Numbered from the stretch's first letter, positions 33,690 to 46,700 are shown. The stretch: 64,000 nucleotides of DNA from Mycobacterium sp. 852002-10029_SCH5224772 (GCF_001667315.1 NZ_LZHT01000074.1:52110-116109), one strand, 5' to 3'. A program made the numbers and translations. Notes: generated from the sequence alone by a model not told the origin.

Positions 33690-34172
33690 ATGTTTGAAAC
33701 ACCGCTTACCGTCGTCGGCCACATCGTCAACAACCCCGAGCGTCGACAGGTCGGCACGCAGGAGGTCATCAAGTTTCGCGTCGCCAGCAATTCCCGGCGG
33801 CGCACCGCCGACGGCGGCTGGGAACCCGGCAACTCGCTGTTCATCAACGTCAACTGCTGGGGCAGGTTGGTCACCGGTGTGGGCGCCGCGTTGGGCAAAG
33901 GCGCACCGGTGATCGTGGTGGGCCACGTGTACACCAGCGAGTACGAGGACCGCGACGGCAACCGCCGCTCGTCGCTGGAGATGCGTGCGACCTCGGTCGG
34001 GCCGGATGTGTCCCGCGCGATCGTGCGCATCGAGAAGCCGGGCTACACCGGTCCGACTACCGGCGACGCCACCGCATCCCACGCGGATGCGGCCGATGAC
34101 GCGGGTGAAAACACCGGTGCCGAGGGCAGCGTCGAGCCCGACGGCGCAGCGCCGCTGACGCTGTCGGCTTAG
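33690..34172 (+). CDS. ssb2: Second single-stranded DNA-binding protein (SsbB type)
   Basis: A 160-residue OB-fold protein: MFETPLTVVGHIVNNPERRQ, then VIKFRVASNSRRRTADGGWE, LFINVNCWGRLVTGVGAALG and VIVVGHVYTSEYEDRDGNRR. This is the mycobacterial paralogue (Rv2478c, 161 aa by memory), not the primary Ssb. Its acidic, Ala-rich tail ends in PLTLSA and lacks the usual acidic-phenylalanine tip that recruits repair partners. ATG 33690 follows GAAAGGG by about 9 nt, which rules out the longer upstream frame. Confidence 0.93.
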   Translation: MFETPLTVVGHIVNNPERRQVGTQEVIKFRVASNSRRRTADGGWEPGNSLFINVNCWGRLVTGVGAALGKGAPVIVVGHVYTSEYEDRDGNRRSSLEMRATSVGPDVSRAIVRIEKPGYTGPTTGDATASHADAADDAGENTGAEGSVEPDGAAPLTLSA

Positions 34173-34250
34173 CTGCGAGCTCGGCCCCACCGGGCGATGC
34201 CTAGGATGGTCGCGAGATCACTTCGCAAACCAGAAAGGCATAACTGCGGC

Positions 34251-35927
<1,677 letters not shown>

Positions 35928-36005
35928 TGTCGGCTCTGCCCCCCGCCGCGCGGGAACGGGGCGATTGAGCGCATTGACAACCGTCGCCAGTTGGGAGCAG
36001 TCGGC

Positions 36006-39000
36006 ATGACGATCGATCCCGGACCCGAACAGGATGTCGAGCCGTGGACGACCTTCACCCAGCCGCAGGACATTCCCCAGTGGATCTCGAAAGCCTATGT
36101 GGAGAGCTATCGCGGTCCGCATAACGACCAATCCGCGGGCGAGACCCTTCCGGTCGTGACGGTCCCGGCGGCGATCGTCACCCCGGCCATGCTGGGCGCG
36201 CACTACCGGCTCGGCCAGCACCGTCCCGACGGCGAAAGCCGCGTCGCCGTCTACCCGGCGGAGGACCCCGCCGGGTTCGGCCCGGCGCTGCAGGTGGTCA
36301 CCGACCACGGCGGCATGCTGATGGATTCGGTCACCGTGCTGCTGCACCGCCTCGGCGTTCCGTACACGGCGATCATGACGCCGGTCTTCGACGTGCATCG
36401 CAACGCCGCCGGAGACCTACTCAGGGTCGAGGCGAAGCCCGAGGGCGCATCGCAATACACCGGCGAGGCGTGGATACACGTGCAGCTCCTGCCCTCCGTC
36501 GACAGCAAGGGGCTCACCGAGGTCGACCGGCTGTTGCCCAGGGTTCTGGCGGACGTTCAACGGGTCGCCAGCGACGCGTCGGCCTTGATCGCCACCCTGG
36601 ACGACCTGGCCGCCCAGGTCGAAGCCAACGAGCACGACCACTTCTCGGCGCCGGACCGCGACGACGTCGCGGCCCTGTTGCGCTGGCTGGGCAACGGCAA
36701 CTTCTTGCTGCTCGGCTACCAGCGCTGCCACGTGCACGACGGCCGCGTCTCCGGCGACGGGACCCCCGGCCTCGGCGTGCTGCGCACCCGCACCGGGTCT
36801 CGCCCCCGGCTGACCGATGACGACAGGCTGCTGGTCCTGGCGCAATCCGTGGTAGGCAGCTATCTGCGATACGGCGCCTACCCGTACGCCATCGCGGTTC
36901 GTGAATACGTCGACGGCGGGCTGCTCGAGCATCGCTTTGTCGGGCTGTTCACGGTCGCCGCCATGAACGCCGACGTGCTGGAAATCCCCACGATCTCGCG
37001 GCGGGTCCGCGAGGCGCTGGCGATGGCCGACAGCGACCCGATCCACCCTGGTCAGCTGCTGCTCGACGTCATCCAAACCGTTCCCCGCTCCGAGCTGTTC
37101 ACGCTGAGCGCCGCACGGTTGTTGGCGATGGCCAAAGCGGTGGTGGATCTGGGGCCGCAACGAAACGCGTTGCTGTTCCTCCGCGCCGACAGCCTCCAAT
37201 ACTTCGTGTCCTGCCTGGTGTATCTGCCCCGCGACCGCTACACCACCGCGGTGCGGCTGCAGATCGAAGACATCCTGGTCCACGAATTCGGCGGCACCCG
37301 ACTGGAATTCACCGCGCGCGTCAGCGAATCACCGTGGGCCCTCATGCATTTCATGGTCCGCCTGCCTTCCGATGACCCCGGCGCCACACCGGTCGACATC
37401 TCCGAGGACAACCGGGTCCGCATCCAGGCGTTGCTGAGCGAAGCGGCGCGCACTTGGACCGACCGGCTGATCGCCGCTGCCGCCGAAGGCTCCGTCGGGC
37501 ACGCCGACGCGGAGTACTACGCGGACGCCTTTCCCGAGGTCTACAAGCAAGGCGTGACGCCGGCCGATGCTATCGATCACATCGCGATCATCAAAGAGCT
37601 GCAAGACAATTCGGTCAAGCTGGTGTTCCTCGAAAGCGAGGACGGATCCGCCCAGCTGACCTGGTTCCTGGGCGGCCGCACCGCCTCGCTGAGCCAGCTG
37701 CTGCCGATGCTGCAGAGCATGGGCGTCGTGGTGCTCGAAGAGCGGCCGTTCACCGTCACCCGGTCGGACGGGCTACCGGTGTGGATCTATCAGTTCAAGA
37801 TATCTCCGCACCCGACCATCCAGTTGGCGTCGACGCAGGCCGACCGTGACGCGATGGCCGAGCGATTCGCCGACGCGGTCACCGCAATCTGGCACGGACG
37901 CCTCGAGATCGACCGCTTCAACGAACTGGTGATGCGTGCCGGGCTGCGGTGGCAACAGGTCGTACTCCTGCGCGCATACGCAAAGTACTTGCGGCAAGCC
38001 AACTTCCCCTACAGCCAGTCCTACATCGAATCGGTGCTCAACGAACACCCCTCGACCGCGCGGTCGCTGGTGGCGCTCTTCGAGGCGCTGTTCGACCCCA
38101 ACCCGTCGAGTTCCTCGACGGGCCGCGACGCGCAGGCGGCCGCCGCGGTGGTCGCCGCCGACATCGACGCGCTGGTGGGCCTGGACACCGACCGCATCCT
38201 GCGTGCCTTCGCATCACTGGTGCAGGCCACGCTGCGGACCAATTACTTTGTGACGGGCGAGGGTTCGGCGCGCGCCCGCAACGTGCTGGCGATCAAGCTG
38301 GACGCCCAGCTGGTCGACGAGCTGCCGCTGCCGCGCCCCAAATACGAGATCTTCGTCTATTCGCCCCGGATCGAAGGCGTGCACCTGAGGTTCGGCCCGG
38401 TGGCCCGCGGCGGCCTGCGCTGGTCGGACCGCCGAGACGACTTCCGCACCGAGATCCTGGGCCTGGTCAAGGCGCAAGCCGTCAAGAACGCCGTCATCGT
38501 GCCGGTCGGGGCCAAGGGCGGGTTCGTCCTCAAGCGCCCACCGCTGCCCACCGGGGACGCCGCCGCCGACCGCGACGCCTCCCGCGCCGAGGGCGTCGCC
38601 TGCTATCAGCTGTTCATCTCCGGCCTGCTCGACGTCACCGACAACGTCGACCACGCCACCGGAAACGTCAGCCCGCCGCCCGAGGTGATACGGCGCGACG
38701 GCGACGACGCGTACCTGGTGGTGGCGGCGGACAAGGGCACCGCCACCTTCTCCGACATCGCCAACGACGTCGCCAAGTCCTACGGATTCTGGCTCGGTGA
38801 CGCGTTCGCGTCCGGCGGGTCGGTCGGCTACGACCACAAGGCCATGGGCATCACCGCCAAGGGGGCGTGGGAGGCCGTCAAACGGCACTTCCGGGAGATG
38901 GACGTCGACACCCAGACCGAGGATTTCACCGTGGTCGGCATCGGTGACATGAGCGGCGACGTGTTCGGCAACGGCATGCTGCTGAGCAAGCACATCCGGC

Positions 39001-40844
39001 TGCTCGCCGCCTTCGACCACCGGCACATCTTCCTCGACCCCGACCCCGACGCGGCGGCCTCGTGGGAGGAACGCCAACGGATGTTCGACCTGGCGCGGTC
39101 CAGCTGGGACGACTACGACACGTCGCTGATCAGCGAGGGCGGCGGCGTGTACAGCCGCGAGCACAAATCCATTCCGGTCAGCCCCCAGGTCCGCGATGTG
39201 TTGGGCATCGACGGTGACGTCAGCGAAATGTCCCCACCCAACCTGATCAAGGCCATCCTGCAGGCGCCGGTGGATCTGCTGTTCAACGGCGGGATCGGCA
39301 CCTACATCAAGGCCGAGTCCGAATCCGACGCCGACGTCGGTGACCGCGCCAACGATCCGGTGCGGGTCAACGGTTCCGCGGTGCGCGCCAAGGTGATCGG
39401 TGAAGGCGGCAACCTCGGGGTGACCGCGTTGGGTCGCGTCGAGTTCGATCTGGCGGGCGGCCGGATCAACACCGACGCGATGGACAACTCGGCCGGCGTG
39501 GACTGCTCGGACCACGAGGTCAACATCAAGATCCTGATCGACTCCCTGGTCACCGCCGGCAAAGTCAAGCCCGAGGAGCGCAAACCGCTGCTGGAGTCGA
39601 TGACCGACGAGGTCGCCCAACTGGTGCTCACCGACAACGAGGATCAGAACGACCTGATCGGCACCAGCCGCGCGAACGCGGCCAGCCTGTTGCCGGTGCA
39701 CGCCAGGCTGATCCAGTACCTGGTGGACGAGCGCGACATCAACCGGGAGCTGGAAGCGCTGCCCTCGGAGAAGGAGATCCAGCGGCGCTCCGAGGCGGGC
39801 ATCGGGCTCACGTCGCCGGAGATGTGCACCCTGATGGCACACGTGAAGCTGGGGCTCAAGGAGGAGATGCTCGAGACCGAACTGACCGAGCAGGACGTGT
39901 TCGCGTCCCGGTTGCCCCTGTATTTCCCGAAACCGTTGCGGGAACGGTTCACTCCGGAGATCCGCACGCACCAGCTGCGCCGCGAGATCGTCACCACCAT
40001 GCTGATCAACGATCTGGTGGACGCCGCCGGCATCAGCTACGCCTTCCGGATCGCCGAGGACGTCGGGGTCGGGTCGGTCGACGCGGTGCGCACCTACGTC
40101 GCCACCGACGCCATCTTCGGCGTGGGGGAGATCTGGCGGCGCATCCGCGCGGCGAATCTGCCGGTCCCCCTGTCGGATCGGCTCACGCTGGACACCCGGC
40201 GGCTGGTCGACCGTGCCGGACGCTGGCTGCTCAACTACCGTCCGCAGCCGTTGGCGGTCGGCGCCGAGATCAACCGGTTCGCCGCCAAGGTCAAGGCGCT
40301 GACGCCGCGCATGTCGGAATGGCTGCGCGGCGACGACAAGGCGATCGTGGAAAAGGAGGCCGCGGAATTCGCCTCCCAGGGTGCGCCCGAAGACCTGGCC
40401 TACACGGTGGCCGCGGGCCTCTACCACTTCAGCCTGCTCGACATCATCGACATCGGCGACATCAACGACATCGACGCCGCCGAGGTCGCCGACACCTATT
40501 TCGCCCTGATGGACCGCCTCGGCACCGACGGTCTTCTGACCGCGGTATCCGAACTGCCCCGAAGGGACCGCTGGCACTCGTTGGCGCGCTTGGCAATCCG
40601 CGACGACATCTACGCCTCGCTGCGGTCGCTGTGCTTCGATGTGCTCGCCGTGGGTGAGCCCGACGAAAGCGGTGAAGAGAAGATCGCCGAGTGGGAACAC
40701 CTGTCCGCGTCCAGGGTCGAGCGGGCCCGCCGAACGCTGATGGAGATCCAGGAAAACGGGGACAAGGATCTCGCGACGCTGTCCGTCGCCGCGCGACAAA
40801 TCCGGCGCATGACCCGCACGAGCGGAAGAGGTTCATCGAGTTGA
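36006..40844 (+). CDS. gdh: NAD-dependent glutamate dehydrogenase, 180-kDa class
   Basis: A 1612-residue enzyme from ATG 36006, close to M. tuberculosis Rv2476c (1624 aa by memory). The N-terminal about 650 residues are the ACT-like regulatory region typical of L-GDHs. The catalytic core includes [20 protein letters not shown], then [20 protein letters not shown] and [19 protein letters not shown], and the Rossmann part has [20 protein letters not shown]. It deaminates glutamate to 2-oxoglutarate. The same 2-oxoglutarate is the substrate of KorAB in this window. GGAG lies near 35994. The stop overlaps the next gene in TTGA. Confidence 0.95.
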   Translation: MTIDPGPEQDVEPWTTFTQPQDIPQWISKAYVESYRGPHNDQSAGETLPVVTVPAAIVTPAMLGAHYRLGQHRPDGESRVAVYPAEDPAGFGPALQVVTDHGGMLMDSVTVLLHRLGVPYTAIMTPVFDVHRNAAGDLLRVEAKPEGASQYTGEAWIHVQLLPSVDSKGLTEVDRLLPRVLADVQRVASDASALIATLDDLAAQVEANEHDHFSAPDRDDVAALLRWLGNGNFLLLGYQRCHVHDGRVSGDGTPGLGVLRTRTGSRPRLTDDDRLLVLAQSVVGSYLRYGAYPYAIAVREYVDGGLLEHRFVGLFTVAAMNADVLEIPTISRRVREALAMADSDPIHPGQLLLDVIQTVPRSELFTLSAARLLAMAKAVVDLGPQRNALLFLRADSLQYFVSCLVYLPRDRYTTAVRLQIEDILVHEFGGTRLEFTARVSESPWALMHFMVRLPSDDPGATPVDISEDNRVRIQALLSEAARTWTDRLIAAAAEGSVGHADAEYYADAFPEVYKQGVTPADAIDHIAIIKELQDNSVKLVFLESEDGSAQLTWFLGGRTASLSQLLPMLQSMGVVVLEERPFTVTRSDGLPVWIYQFKISPHPTIQLASTQADRDAMAERFADAVTAIWHGRLEIDRFNELVMRAGLRWQQVVLLRAYAKYLRQANFPYSQSYIESVLNEHPSTARSLVALFEALFDPNPSSSSTGRDAQAAAAVVAADIDALVGLDTDRILRAFASLVQATLRTNYFVTGEGSARARNVLAIKLDAQLVDELPLPRPKYEIFVYSPRIEGVHLRFGPVARGGLRWSDRRDDFRTEILGLVKAQAVKNAVIVPVGAKGGFVLKRPPLPTGDAAADRDASRAEGVACYQLFISGLLDVTDNVDHATGNVSPPPEVIRRDGDDAYLVVAADKGTATFSDIANDVAKSYGFWLGDAFASGGSVGYDHKAMGITAKGAWEAVKRHFREMDVDTQTEDFTVVGIGDMSGDVFGNGMLLSKHIRLLAAFDHRHIFLDPDPDAAASWEERQRMFDLARSSWDDYDTSLISEGGGVYSREHKSIPVSPQVRDVLGIDGDVSEMSPPNLIKAILQAPVDLLFNGGIGTYIKAESESDADVGDRANDPVRVNGSAVRAKVIGEGGNLGVTALGRVEFDLAGGRINTDAMDNSAGVDCSDHEVNIKILIDSLVTAGKVKPEERKPLLESMTDEVAQLVLTDNEDQNDLIGTSRANAASLLPVHARLIQYLVDERDINRELEALPSEKEIQRRSEAGIGLTSPEMCTLMAHVKLGLKEEMLETELTEQDVFASRLPLYFPKPLRERFTPEIRTHQLRREIVTTMLINDLVDAAGISYAFRIAEDVGVGSVDAVRTYVATDAIFGVGEIWRRIRAANLPVPLSDRLTLDTRRLVDRAGRWLLNYRPQPLAVGAEINRFAAKVKALTPRMSEWLRGDDKAIVEKEAAEFASQGAPEDLAYTVAAGLYHFSLLDIIDIGDINDIDAAEVADTYFALMDRLGTDGLLTAVSELPRRDRWHSLARLAIRDDIYASLRSLCFDVLAVGEPDESGEEKIAEWEHLSASRVERARRTLMEIQENGDKDLATLSVAARQIRRMTRTSGRGSSS

Positions 40845-41254
40845 GCATCGGCTTCGTCGCGCCCGTGCTGGTGCGCTGGTCGGACATCGACATGTATCAG
40901 CACATCAACCACGCCACCATGGTCACAATCCTCGAAGAGGCGCGGGTCCAGTTCCTGCGCGAAGCGTTCGAGGTCGACATCTTGACCATCGGGTTGCTCA
41001 TCGCCGAAGTCAAGGTGACCTACAAAGGCCAGCTGCGGCTGGTGGATTCGCCGCTGCAGGTGACCATGTGGACCAAGCGCTTGCGGGCCGTCGACTTCAC
41101 GCTGGGCTATGAGGTGCGCTCAGTCTCCGCGGATCAGGAGTCGAAGCCCGCCGTCATCGCCGAGTCGCAACTGGCCGCCGTCCATATCGAAGAGGAGCGA
41201 CTGGTGCGCCTTTCGCCACAACATCGGGAGTATCTGCAGCGGTGGATCAGGTAG
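40841..41254 (+). CDS. Acyl-CoA thioesterase-like hotdog protein
   Basis: A 137-residue 4HBT-type hotdog protein (Rv2475c-like). The characteristic strand-helix is [20 protein letters not shown], with Asp and the His-x-Asn pair typical of 4-hydroxybenzoyl-CoA thioesterases, followed by [17 protein letters not shown] 40841 overlaps the gdh stop (TTGA) and follows a purine-rich stretch ending in AGAGG; the open frame upstream is out-of-frame gdh. It is coupled to gdh and to the next gene. Its substrate is unknown. Confidence 0.82.
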   Translation: MSIGFVAPVLVRWSDIDMYQHINHATMVTILEEARVQFLREAFEVDILTIGLLIAEVKVTYKGQLRLVDSPLQVTMWTKRLRAVDFTLGYEVRSVSADQESKPAVIAESQLAAVHIEEERLVRLSPQHREYLQRWIR

Positions 41255-41913
41255 CCGACCGAGGACTATGGCTGGGCGCCGACTTCAGGGACGCCCACCG
41301 CACGGATCTGGCCGCGTTCGTCGATCGCGCGCTGCGTCTCGACGACGCCGCGATCATCCGCTTGCGCACCCGATCGGACGGGCTTCTGGCGGCCTGGGTC
41401 GCAACGGGTTTCGACGTGCTGGCCAGCAGGGTGGTGCCGGGCGAGGTCCGGCCCGGCGATCTGTCCGTGGGTGCGGACGCGCTGGCGCGCGGCCTGTCCG
41501 CGATGGACGACTCGGGCCACGTCGATCCCGGCTTCGCGATGGACTCGGCGTGGCGGGGCGCACTGCCGCCGGATTCCGGCTTCACCCATCTCGAGGACAT
41601 ACCGGCCAGGGTGGTGCTCGGGCTGGCGCAAAGTGGCGCGCGACTTGCCAAGGAGCACAGCAGTTCTCAGGGCCCACCGGTGTCGTTGCTCGACCAGGAG
41701 GTCATTGAGGTCAGCGCCGCCGACGTGCGGGTGGGGTTGCCCATGCGCTGCGTGTTCGCGCTGACCGCGATGGGTTTCCTGCCGCAGTCACCCGATGCGG
41801 TCGACGCCGACGAACTGATCCGGGTCCGCATCACGCCGACATGGCTGCGCCTGGACGCTCGGTTCGGTTCGGTGTATCGCCGCCGCGGCGACCCCGCGCT
41901 GCTGCTGGGCTGA
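41242..41913 (+). CDS. Conserved mycobacterial protein (Rv2474c-like)
   Basis: A 223-residue soluble protein that I know only as a conserved hypothetical in this gene order. It starts at GTG 41242, inside the last 13 bases of the thioesterase gene. Recognisable parts are LWLGADFRDAHRTDLAAFVD, an Ala/Leu-rich middle, and VSAADVRVGLPMRCVFALTA, LTAMGFLP near the C-terminus. No catalytic motif or signal sequence is visible. Coupling to gdh and the thioesterase suggests it is made with them. Confidence 0.75.
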   Translation: MDQVADRGLWLGADFRDAHRTDLAAFVDRALRLDDAAIIRLRTRSDGLLAAWVATGFDVLASRVVPGEVRPGDLSVGADALARGLSAMDDSGHVDPGFAMDSAWRGALPPDSGFTHLEDIPARVVLGLAQSGARLAKEHSSSQGPPVSLLDQEVIEVSAADVRVGLPMRCVFALTAMGFLPQSPDAVDADELIRVRITPTWLRLDARFGSVYRRRGDPALLLG

Positions 41914-41995
41914 GCTCGGGCGGCGCGCCCGGTTCGACGCACGAAATCAGGCTGAATTTAACGCGCGGCTGCCGACAGTCTGGCGGTGGTGGGCA

Positions 41996-43033
41996 TCAGG
42001 GACCGTAGCGCAACCACAGCGGGAGAACGGCATCCAGATAGTCCATGAATTTCTTCAGCCCCACCCGGAATTGCCCGTATCCGTAGGGGTCTTGCGCGTA
42101 TTGGGGAAACGCGATGCCCACCCCGAACAAGCCGGGGGCAAGGATTCCGTTGGTGCGGTTGTAGTCCAGCTGGCCCCACTGCGGTGTCTCGGGCAGCTTT
42201 CTGCGTTCGAAGCCGACGGTATAGACCACCCGCTCACACCGGGCCAGTCGCTCGGAGAACTCCGGGCTCGACACCCAGCACCGCTCCAGTCGTTCCGGAA
42301 GCACCCCGTCGATGTTCTCCCGCGCCCACTCCGCCGCTTGGCCCTTCAGGCCGGTATCGTCAAACAAAATCCAATCATCAAAGTACACAGCGTATTTCAG
42401 TGGTCTCTGGTAAAAGTTGATCACCCGCTTGACGGGATGGCGCAACAGATTCGGCAGCACGATCATGGCCGAGTGCGATGAGCCGAACACGGCGATCGTC
42501 GCGAACTGCAGTGGCTCTCGCGCGAGCTTCTCGGGATCGAGGGCGACCTCCACCGGAATCTCATCGAGCCCGGGGTGGGAGAGCTTTTTGGCGGCCGCCC
42601 CGACTGCCAGGATCACGTTGGTGGAGACGATGTCGTCCTGCTCCGTCTTGATCCGCCACCGCCGGTTTTCCAGGTACAGCGCGGTTGCGGTCGTCGTGAA
42701 GGTGGTGACCCGCTCGCGAAGATGCCCAGTGATCCACACCAAGGGTTCGGCGACCAGACCCAGTGCGCAGGTCTCCTGGGGGTCGACTTCCCGCAGCGGC
42801 ATGGGGGGCGCCTCGTTGAACCGAAATGACTTGGAGCCGTGGAGATATTCGAGGAAGAGCCCCACGTGGGTGTTGCTCGACACCGACCGCCACTTTTGGC
42901 CGATGTCTCCGCCGGCGAACGCAGGATCGATCCAGGCGATTCTTTCGGCCGCGATCCCGTGATCCAGCAGCCTCCCCACCCCGGCGATGCCCGCCGGTCC
43001 GGCACCGATCACTGCCCACTCGTAGGAAGTCAT
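41996..43033 (-). CDS. FAD/NAD(P)-binding oxidoreductase
   Basis: A 345-residue flavoprotein. The N-terminal FAD Rossmann motif is WAVIGAGPAGIAGVGRLLDH; a second nucleotide-binding motif is IAVFGSSHSAMIVLPNLL (about residues 182-199), with GSS in place of GxGxxG. FQQ-like and C-terminal FGVGIAFP motifs resemble lysine/ornithine N-monooxygenases and related flavoproteins. Codon use is less G+C-rich than the neighbours, and I do not recall it here in M. tuberculosis, so it may be a lineage-specific acquisition. Start ATG 43033 is preferred over GTG/ATG up to 43042. Substrate unknown. Confidence 0.75.
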   Translation of the reverse strand: MTSYEWAVIGAGPAGIAGVGRLLDHGIAAERIAWIDPAFAGGDIGQKWRSVSSNTHVGLFLEYLHGSKSFRFNEAPPMPLREVDPQETCALGLVAEPLVWITGHLRERVTTFTTTATALYLENRRWRIKTEQDDIVSTNVILAVGAAAKKLSHPGLDEIPVEVALDPEKLAREPLQFATIAVFGSSHSAMIVLPNLLRHPVKRVINFYQRPLKYAVYFDDWILFDDTGLKGQAAEWARENIDGVLPERLERCWVSSPEFSERLARCERVVYTVGFERRKLPETPQWGQLDYNRTNGILAPGLFGVGIAFPQYAQDPYGYGQFRVGLKKFMDYLDAVLPLWLRYGP

Positions 43034-43100
43034 GCACAACATATAGAGCAGTGCGCCGCGAAACGCCTACCGGGGCTCACGCCATCAACCCCGAGCGGAG

Positions 43101-44693
43101 CTAGGCCAGCCACGCCGCGCAGTCCGGGGGGAGCTTCCCGTCGAGCAGTGGCGCGCTCGCCAGGATGAGCTCGCCGGCCGGCAGGGGCACGGGTTGTTCG
43201 CCGCTGTTGAGCGCGCACACCAAGCCGCCGGGACGCCGGAAGATCACCGCACCGCCGGACGCCTCCAGCCACTCGACACCGTCGCCGTCGAATTCCCCTC
43301 GCCGCTTGCGCAATTCGATCGCCCGCCGGAAGAACGACAGCGTCGAGTCGGGGTCGGCGCCCTGCTTTTCGACGGTCAGCGCCGCCCATTCTTTCGGCAT
43401 CGGTAACCAGGTGTCGGGCGAAGACGAGAATCCGAACGGGGGGTCGGAGCCCGACCACGGAATCGGCACCCGGCATTTGTCGCGGCCACGCTCGGTGTGC
43501 CCCGAGCGTTCCCACGTCGGGTCCTGCAACACCTCGTCGGGCAGCTCCACGTCGGGCAACCCCAGTTCCTCACCGTTGTAGATGAACACCGCGCCCGGCA
43601 GGGCGAGCATCACCATCGCCATCGCGCGGGCCCGGCGCAGCCCCAGATCGCCACCGCCGTAGCGGGTGACTTCCCGGCCGACATCGTGGTTGGACAGCGT
43701 CCAGGTCGGGATGGCGTCTTCCAGCGCGGTGGCGGCCAATGAGTTCTGGATCGCGTCATGGATCTCGACGGCGTCGAAGTCGATCCGCGTCAGCCGGAAG
43801 TTGAACCCGAGGTGCAGCTCGTCGGGCCGCAGATATTGCGCCCAGCGGGCGTTGTCGGTGACCCAGACCTCGCCGACGGTCACCGCCCCTGGATAGTCGT
43901 TGATCACCCTGCGGATGTCGCGGTGGATGTCGTGCACGCTCGGGTTGTTGAACCGCGGGTCGTCGTCGGTGTGCTGCAACACCTTGGACTCGACGTCCGG
44001 CGAATCCGGCAGCCCGGCCGGCTTGGCCATGCCGTGCGCCACGTCGATGCGGAAGCCGTCCACGCCGCGTTCCAGCCAGAAGCGCAGCGTCTTCTCGAAG
44101 TCGTCGAAGGCGTCCGGGTGCTCCCAGTTCAGGTCCGGCTGCTCGGTGTCGAACAGATGCAGATACCACTGGCCGGGATGGCCGTCGGGTTCGACCACCC
44201 GGGTCCACGCCGGCCCGCCGAAGACCGAGGTCCAGTTGTTGGGCGGCAGCTCCCCACCCGCGCCGCGGCCGTCGCGGAAGAAATACCGTTCCCGGGCATC
44301 GGTGCCCGGGCCGGCGGCCAGCGCCGCCTGAAACCACGGATGGGCCGAACTGGTGTGGTTGGGCACCACGTCCATGGTGATTTTCATGCCCCGCCGGTGC
44401 GCCGCGGCGATCAGGCGCTCGATGGCGGCCATCCCGCCGAACAGCGGGTCGATGTCGCGCGGATCGGCGACGTCGTAGCCGTGGTCGGCCATCGGGGAGA
44501 CCGTGACCGGGTTGAGCCAGATCGCGTCCACGCCGAGTCGCTCGAGGTGATCCAGGCGGGCCGTCAGCCCATCCAGATCGCCGACGCCGTCGCCGTCGCT
44601 GTCGGCGAACGACCGCGGATACACCTGGTAGAACACCGCACTCGACCACCACGCTGCCGGGCTCATGGCTGCTCCGTTCGGTTCGCTGGGCAT
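43101..44693 (-). CDS. aglA: GH13 alpha-glucosidase
   Basis: A 530-residue alpha-amylase-family enzyme. Conserved regions are all present: AVFYQVYPRSFADSDGDGVG, TMDVVPNHTSSAHPWF (region I), GFRIDVAHGMAKP (nucleophile Asp, region II), VGEVWV (acid/base Glu, region III) and WTLSNHDVGREVTRYGG (region IV). It should hydrolyse alpha-glucosidic bonds in oligosaccharides or related sugars. ATG 44693 overlaps the glbO stop in ATGA; ATG 44666 is an alternative. Corresponds to Rv2471. Confidence 0.93.
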   Translation of the reverse strand: MPSEPNGAAMSPAAWWSSAVFYQVYPRSFADSDGDGVGDLDGLTARLDHLERLGVDAIWLNPVTVSPMADHGYDVADPRDIDPLFGGMAAIERLIAAAHRRGMKITMDVVPNHTSSAHPWFQAALAAGPGTDARERYFFRDGRGAGGELPPNNWTSVFGGPAWTRVVEPDGHPGQWYLHLFDTEQPDLNWEHPDAFDDFEKTLRFWLERGVDGFRIDVAHGMAKPAGLPDSPDVESKVLQHTDDDPRFNNPSVHDIHRDIRRVINDYPGAVTVGEVWVTDNARWAQYLRPDELHLGFNFRLTRIDFDAVEIHDAIQNSLAATALEDAIPTWTLSNHDVGREVTRYGGGDLGLRRARAMAMVMLALPGAVFIYNGEELGLPDVELPDEVLQDPTWERSGHTERGRDKCRVPIPWSGSDPPFGFSSSPDTWLPMPKEWAALTVEKQGADPDSTLSFFRRAIELRKRRGEFDGDGVEWLEASGGAVIFRRPGGLVCALNSGEQPVPLPAGELILASAPLLDGKLPPDCAAWLA

Positions 44694-45088
44694 CAGAACG
44701 ACGAGTTGACGAGCGAGTCGGCGGCCATCTCCAGATAGCTCAACAACTCGCGGCGGTGCTCGTCGTCGAGCGTCGTCGAATCGATGGAGGCGACGGCCGT
44801 GTGCATGCACCGCAGCCACGCGTCGCGCGCCAGGGGAGTGATCCGGAACGGGACGTGACGCATCCGCAGCCGGGGATGCCCGCGCCGGTCAGAGTAGGTG
44901 CGCGGGCCGCCCCAATACTGCTCGAGGAACATCCGCAGGCGCTCTTCGGCGCCGTCGAGGTCGTCCAGCGGATACAGCTCCCTCAGAATCTCGTCCTCGG
45001 GAACCTGGGCGTAAAAGCGGGACACGATCGCGTGGAAAGTCTCGGCGCCGCCGACCGCATCGTAAAAGGACTGTGCTACCTCATCCAT
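44693..45088 (-). CDS. glbO: Truncated haemoglobin O (group II)
   Basis: A 131-residue group II truncated globin, 128 aa in M. tuberculosis by memory. Recognisable parts: [20 protein letters not shown] (B-helix Tyr), [20 protein letters not shown] and [20 protein letters not shown], where the His in RMRHVPF is the proximal haem ligand. It binds oxygen at the membrane or cytosol side of respiration. ATG 45088 (MDEVAQ) is chosen; upstream codons of the longer frame do not resemble globins. It forms an overlapping pair with aglA. Confidence 0.92.
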   Translation of the reverse strand: MDEVAQSFYDAVGGAETFHAIVSRFYAQVPEDEILRELYPLDDLDGAEERLRMFLEQYWGGPRTYSDRRGHPRLRMRHVPFRITPLARDAWLRCMHTAVASIDSTTLDDEHRRELLSYLEMAADSLVNSSF

Positions 45089-45232
45089 CGCCGTCCATTG
45101 TGGGGCATCGTCGCGGTGGCGATCGGAGGCGGCCCGACCGAGCTCCTGCTGTTCACCGCCTCGACACGGCGTTTCACCAGCCATAGGGGTGCGATTGGCG
45201 ACGAATCATGGTGGACTGTTCGCGGAGGATTT

Positions 45233-45880
45233 ATGGCGCAGGGCAAAAGACGCCGCAGCCACCGCAGTCAGGTAGCCGCGGCAGGGTTAACCGGGCCCAC
45301 ACCCGTGTCATCGCTGCACAGTGTTGAAATCCATCCGGCCGGCCGCCCGGAGGGCGCTTCCATCTGGAGTCGTCGGCGGGTGCTGCTGCTGAATTCCACC
45401 TACGAGCCGCTGACCGCGCTGCCGATGCGGCGCGCGATCGTCATGGTGATTTGCGGCAAGGCCGACGTGGTGCACCACGACCCGACCGGCCCGGTCATCC
45501 ACTCCGCAACCAGTTCGATCGTGATGCCGTCGGTGATCCAGCTGCGGTCCTACGTCCGCGTCCCCTACCGGGCGCGCGTCCCGATGACCCGCGCCGCGCT
45601 GATGCACCGGGATCGGTTCTGCTGCGCCTACTGCGGGGCGAAGGCGGACACCGTGGACCACGTGGTGCCACGCAGCCGCGGCGGTGACCATTCCTGGGAG
45701 AACTGCGTCGCCTGCTGCTCGACCTGCAACCACCGCAAGGGCGACAAGCTGCTCAGCGAGCTCGGCTGGGCATTGCGCCGGCCACCGATGCCGCCGACGG
45801 GGCAGCACTGGCGGCTGCTGTCGACGGTCAAGGAGCTGGACCCGGCCTGGGCCCGATACCTCGGCGAAGGCGCTGCCTGA
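45233..45880 (+). CDS. HNH endonuclease-domain protein
   Basis: A 215-residue protein. The C-terminal HNH motif is complete: CCAYCGAKADTVDHVVPRSR, GGDHSWENCVACCSTCNHRK, with two CxxC pairs for structural zinc and the catalytic DH...N...H. The N-terminal half (VLLLNSTYEPLTALPMRRAI and VMVICGKADVVHHD) is the conserved domain usual in this bacterial family. GGAGG precedes ATG 45233 by about 5 nt. It corresponds to Rv2469c. It is a household gene in mycobacteria, not obviously mobile; its DNA target is unknown. Confidence 0.88.
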   Translation: MAQGKRRRSHRSQVAAAGLTGPTPVSSLHSVEIHPAGRPEGASIWSRRRVLLLNSTYEPLTALPMRRAIVMVICGKADVVHHDPTGPVIHSATSSIVMPSVIQLRSYVRVPYRARVPMTRAALMHRDRFCCAYCGAKADTVDHVVPRSRGGDHSWENCVACCSTCNHRKGDKLLSELGWALRRPPMPPTGQHWRLLSTVKELDPAWARYLGEGAA

Positions 45881-45938
45881 GCAACATTCTGGTGTCCGGG
45901 CGCGCCAGTAGATCGCTTGGTGGGATACGGTTTGCGTC

Positions 45939-46175
45939 GTGAGTCCTATGCATCTCCACCTGATCATCGTCGGAATACCACTGCTGCTGGTGGTCGCGCT
46001 GTCGGTGCTGATCTGGTCCCACAAGGGCCCGCACCCGGCGATCTACAAGCTGGGCGAGAAGTGGACGCATCCGCCGATCCTGTGGGCCGCCGTCGGTGAA
46101 GACCTCGGCGGCCACGGCGATGGGCACGGCCGGTCGGAATTCTCAGTTGGAGGTGGCGCCAGTGGCACGTGGTGA
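45939..46175 (+). CDS. Small membrane protein, possible cytochrome oxidase accessory subunit
   Basis: A 78-residue protein with one transmembrane helix ([20 protein letters not shown], about residues 5-25) followed by [20 protein letters not shown] and a Gly/His-rich tail. A small protein of this type next to the Rv2468c gene has, as I recall, been assigned as an accessory subunit (CtaJ) in mycobacterial supercomplex structures; this is from memory and should be checked. The start is GTG 45939 or ATG 45948. It overlaps the next gene by 14 nt. Confidence 0.65.
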   Translation: MSPMHLHLIIVGIPLLLVVALSVLIWSHKGPHPAIYKLGEKWTHPPILWAAVGEDLGGHGDGHGRSEFSVGGGASGTW

Positions 46176-46629
46176 GGTAGCGACGAGGGAACCCGCCGAG
46201 CTGCCCCACGGCTGGGTGATCACCACCAGCGGACGGGTCTCCGGGGTCACCGAGCCCGGCGAATTGTCGGTGCATTTCCCGTTTCCCACCAAAGACCTCG
46301 TCGCGGTGGACGACGCGCTGAAATTCGGGTCACGGGCTTCCAAGACGCGTTTTGCCATCTACCTGGGCGACCTGGGCAGCGACACGGCGGCGCGAGCCCG
46401 CGAAATCCTGGCTGGCGTGCCGACGCCGGACAACGCCGTGTTGCTGGCGGTCTCGCCCGACCAGAAGGTCATCGAGGTGGTCTACGGTTCCGCGGTCCGC
46501 GGTCGCGGCGCCGAGTCGGCCGCGCCGCTGGGCGTTGCGGCCGCTTCTTCGGCATTCGAGCGGGGCGATCTGGTGGACGGACTGGTCAGCGCGATCCGCG
46601 TGCTCAGCGCCGGGATTTCCCCGGCCTGA
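46162..46629 (+). CDS. DUF5130-like conserved protein
   Basis: A 155-residue protein from GTG 46162, which has GGAGG 8 nt upstream. The conserved part is [60 protein letters not shown] and [20 protein letters not shown], a TPM-like alpha/beta pattern without evident catalytic residues. A hydrophobic C-terminal stretch ([15 protein letters not shown]) may be membrane-associated. Position matches Rv2468c. Function unknown. Confidence 0.75.
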   Translation: MARGEVATREPAELPHGWVITTSGRVSGVTEPGELSVHFPFPTKDLVAVDDALKFGSRASKTRFAIYLGDLGSDTAARAREILAGVPTPDNAVLLAVSPDQKVIEVVYGSAVRGRGAESAAPLGVAAASSAFERGDLVDGLVSAIRVLSAGISPA

Positions 46630-46700
46630 CCCGTTCGTCGAGCGTCCGCAGTTGTACCTCAGCTGCGGCGTGTCGGTGCCTAAACACGCACGCTCGCACC

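Noticed and set aside
38214..40799. 861-codon open frame antisense to gdh
   Set aside because: It is a high-G+C shadow of the gdh frame; its composition (Gly/Val/Asp/His/Gln-rich) has no family motifs and gdh explains the strand.
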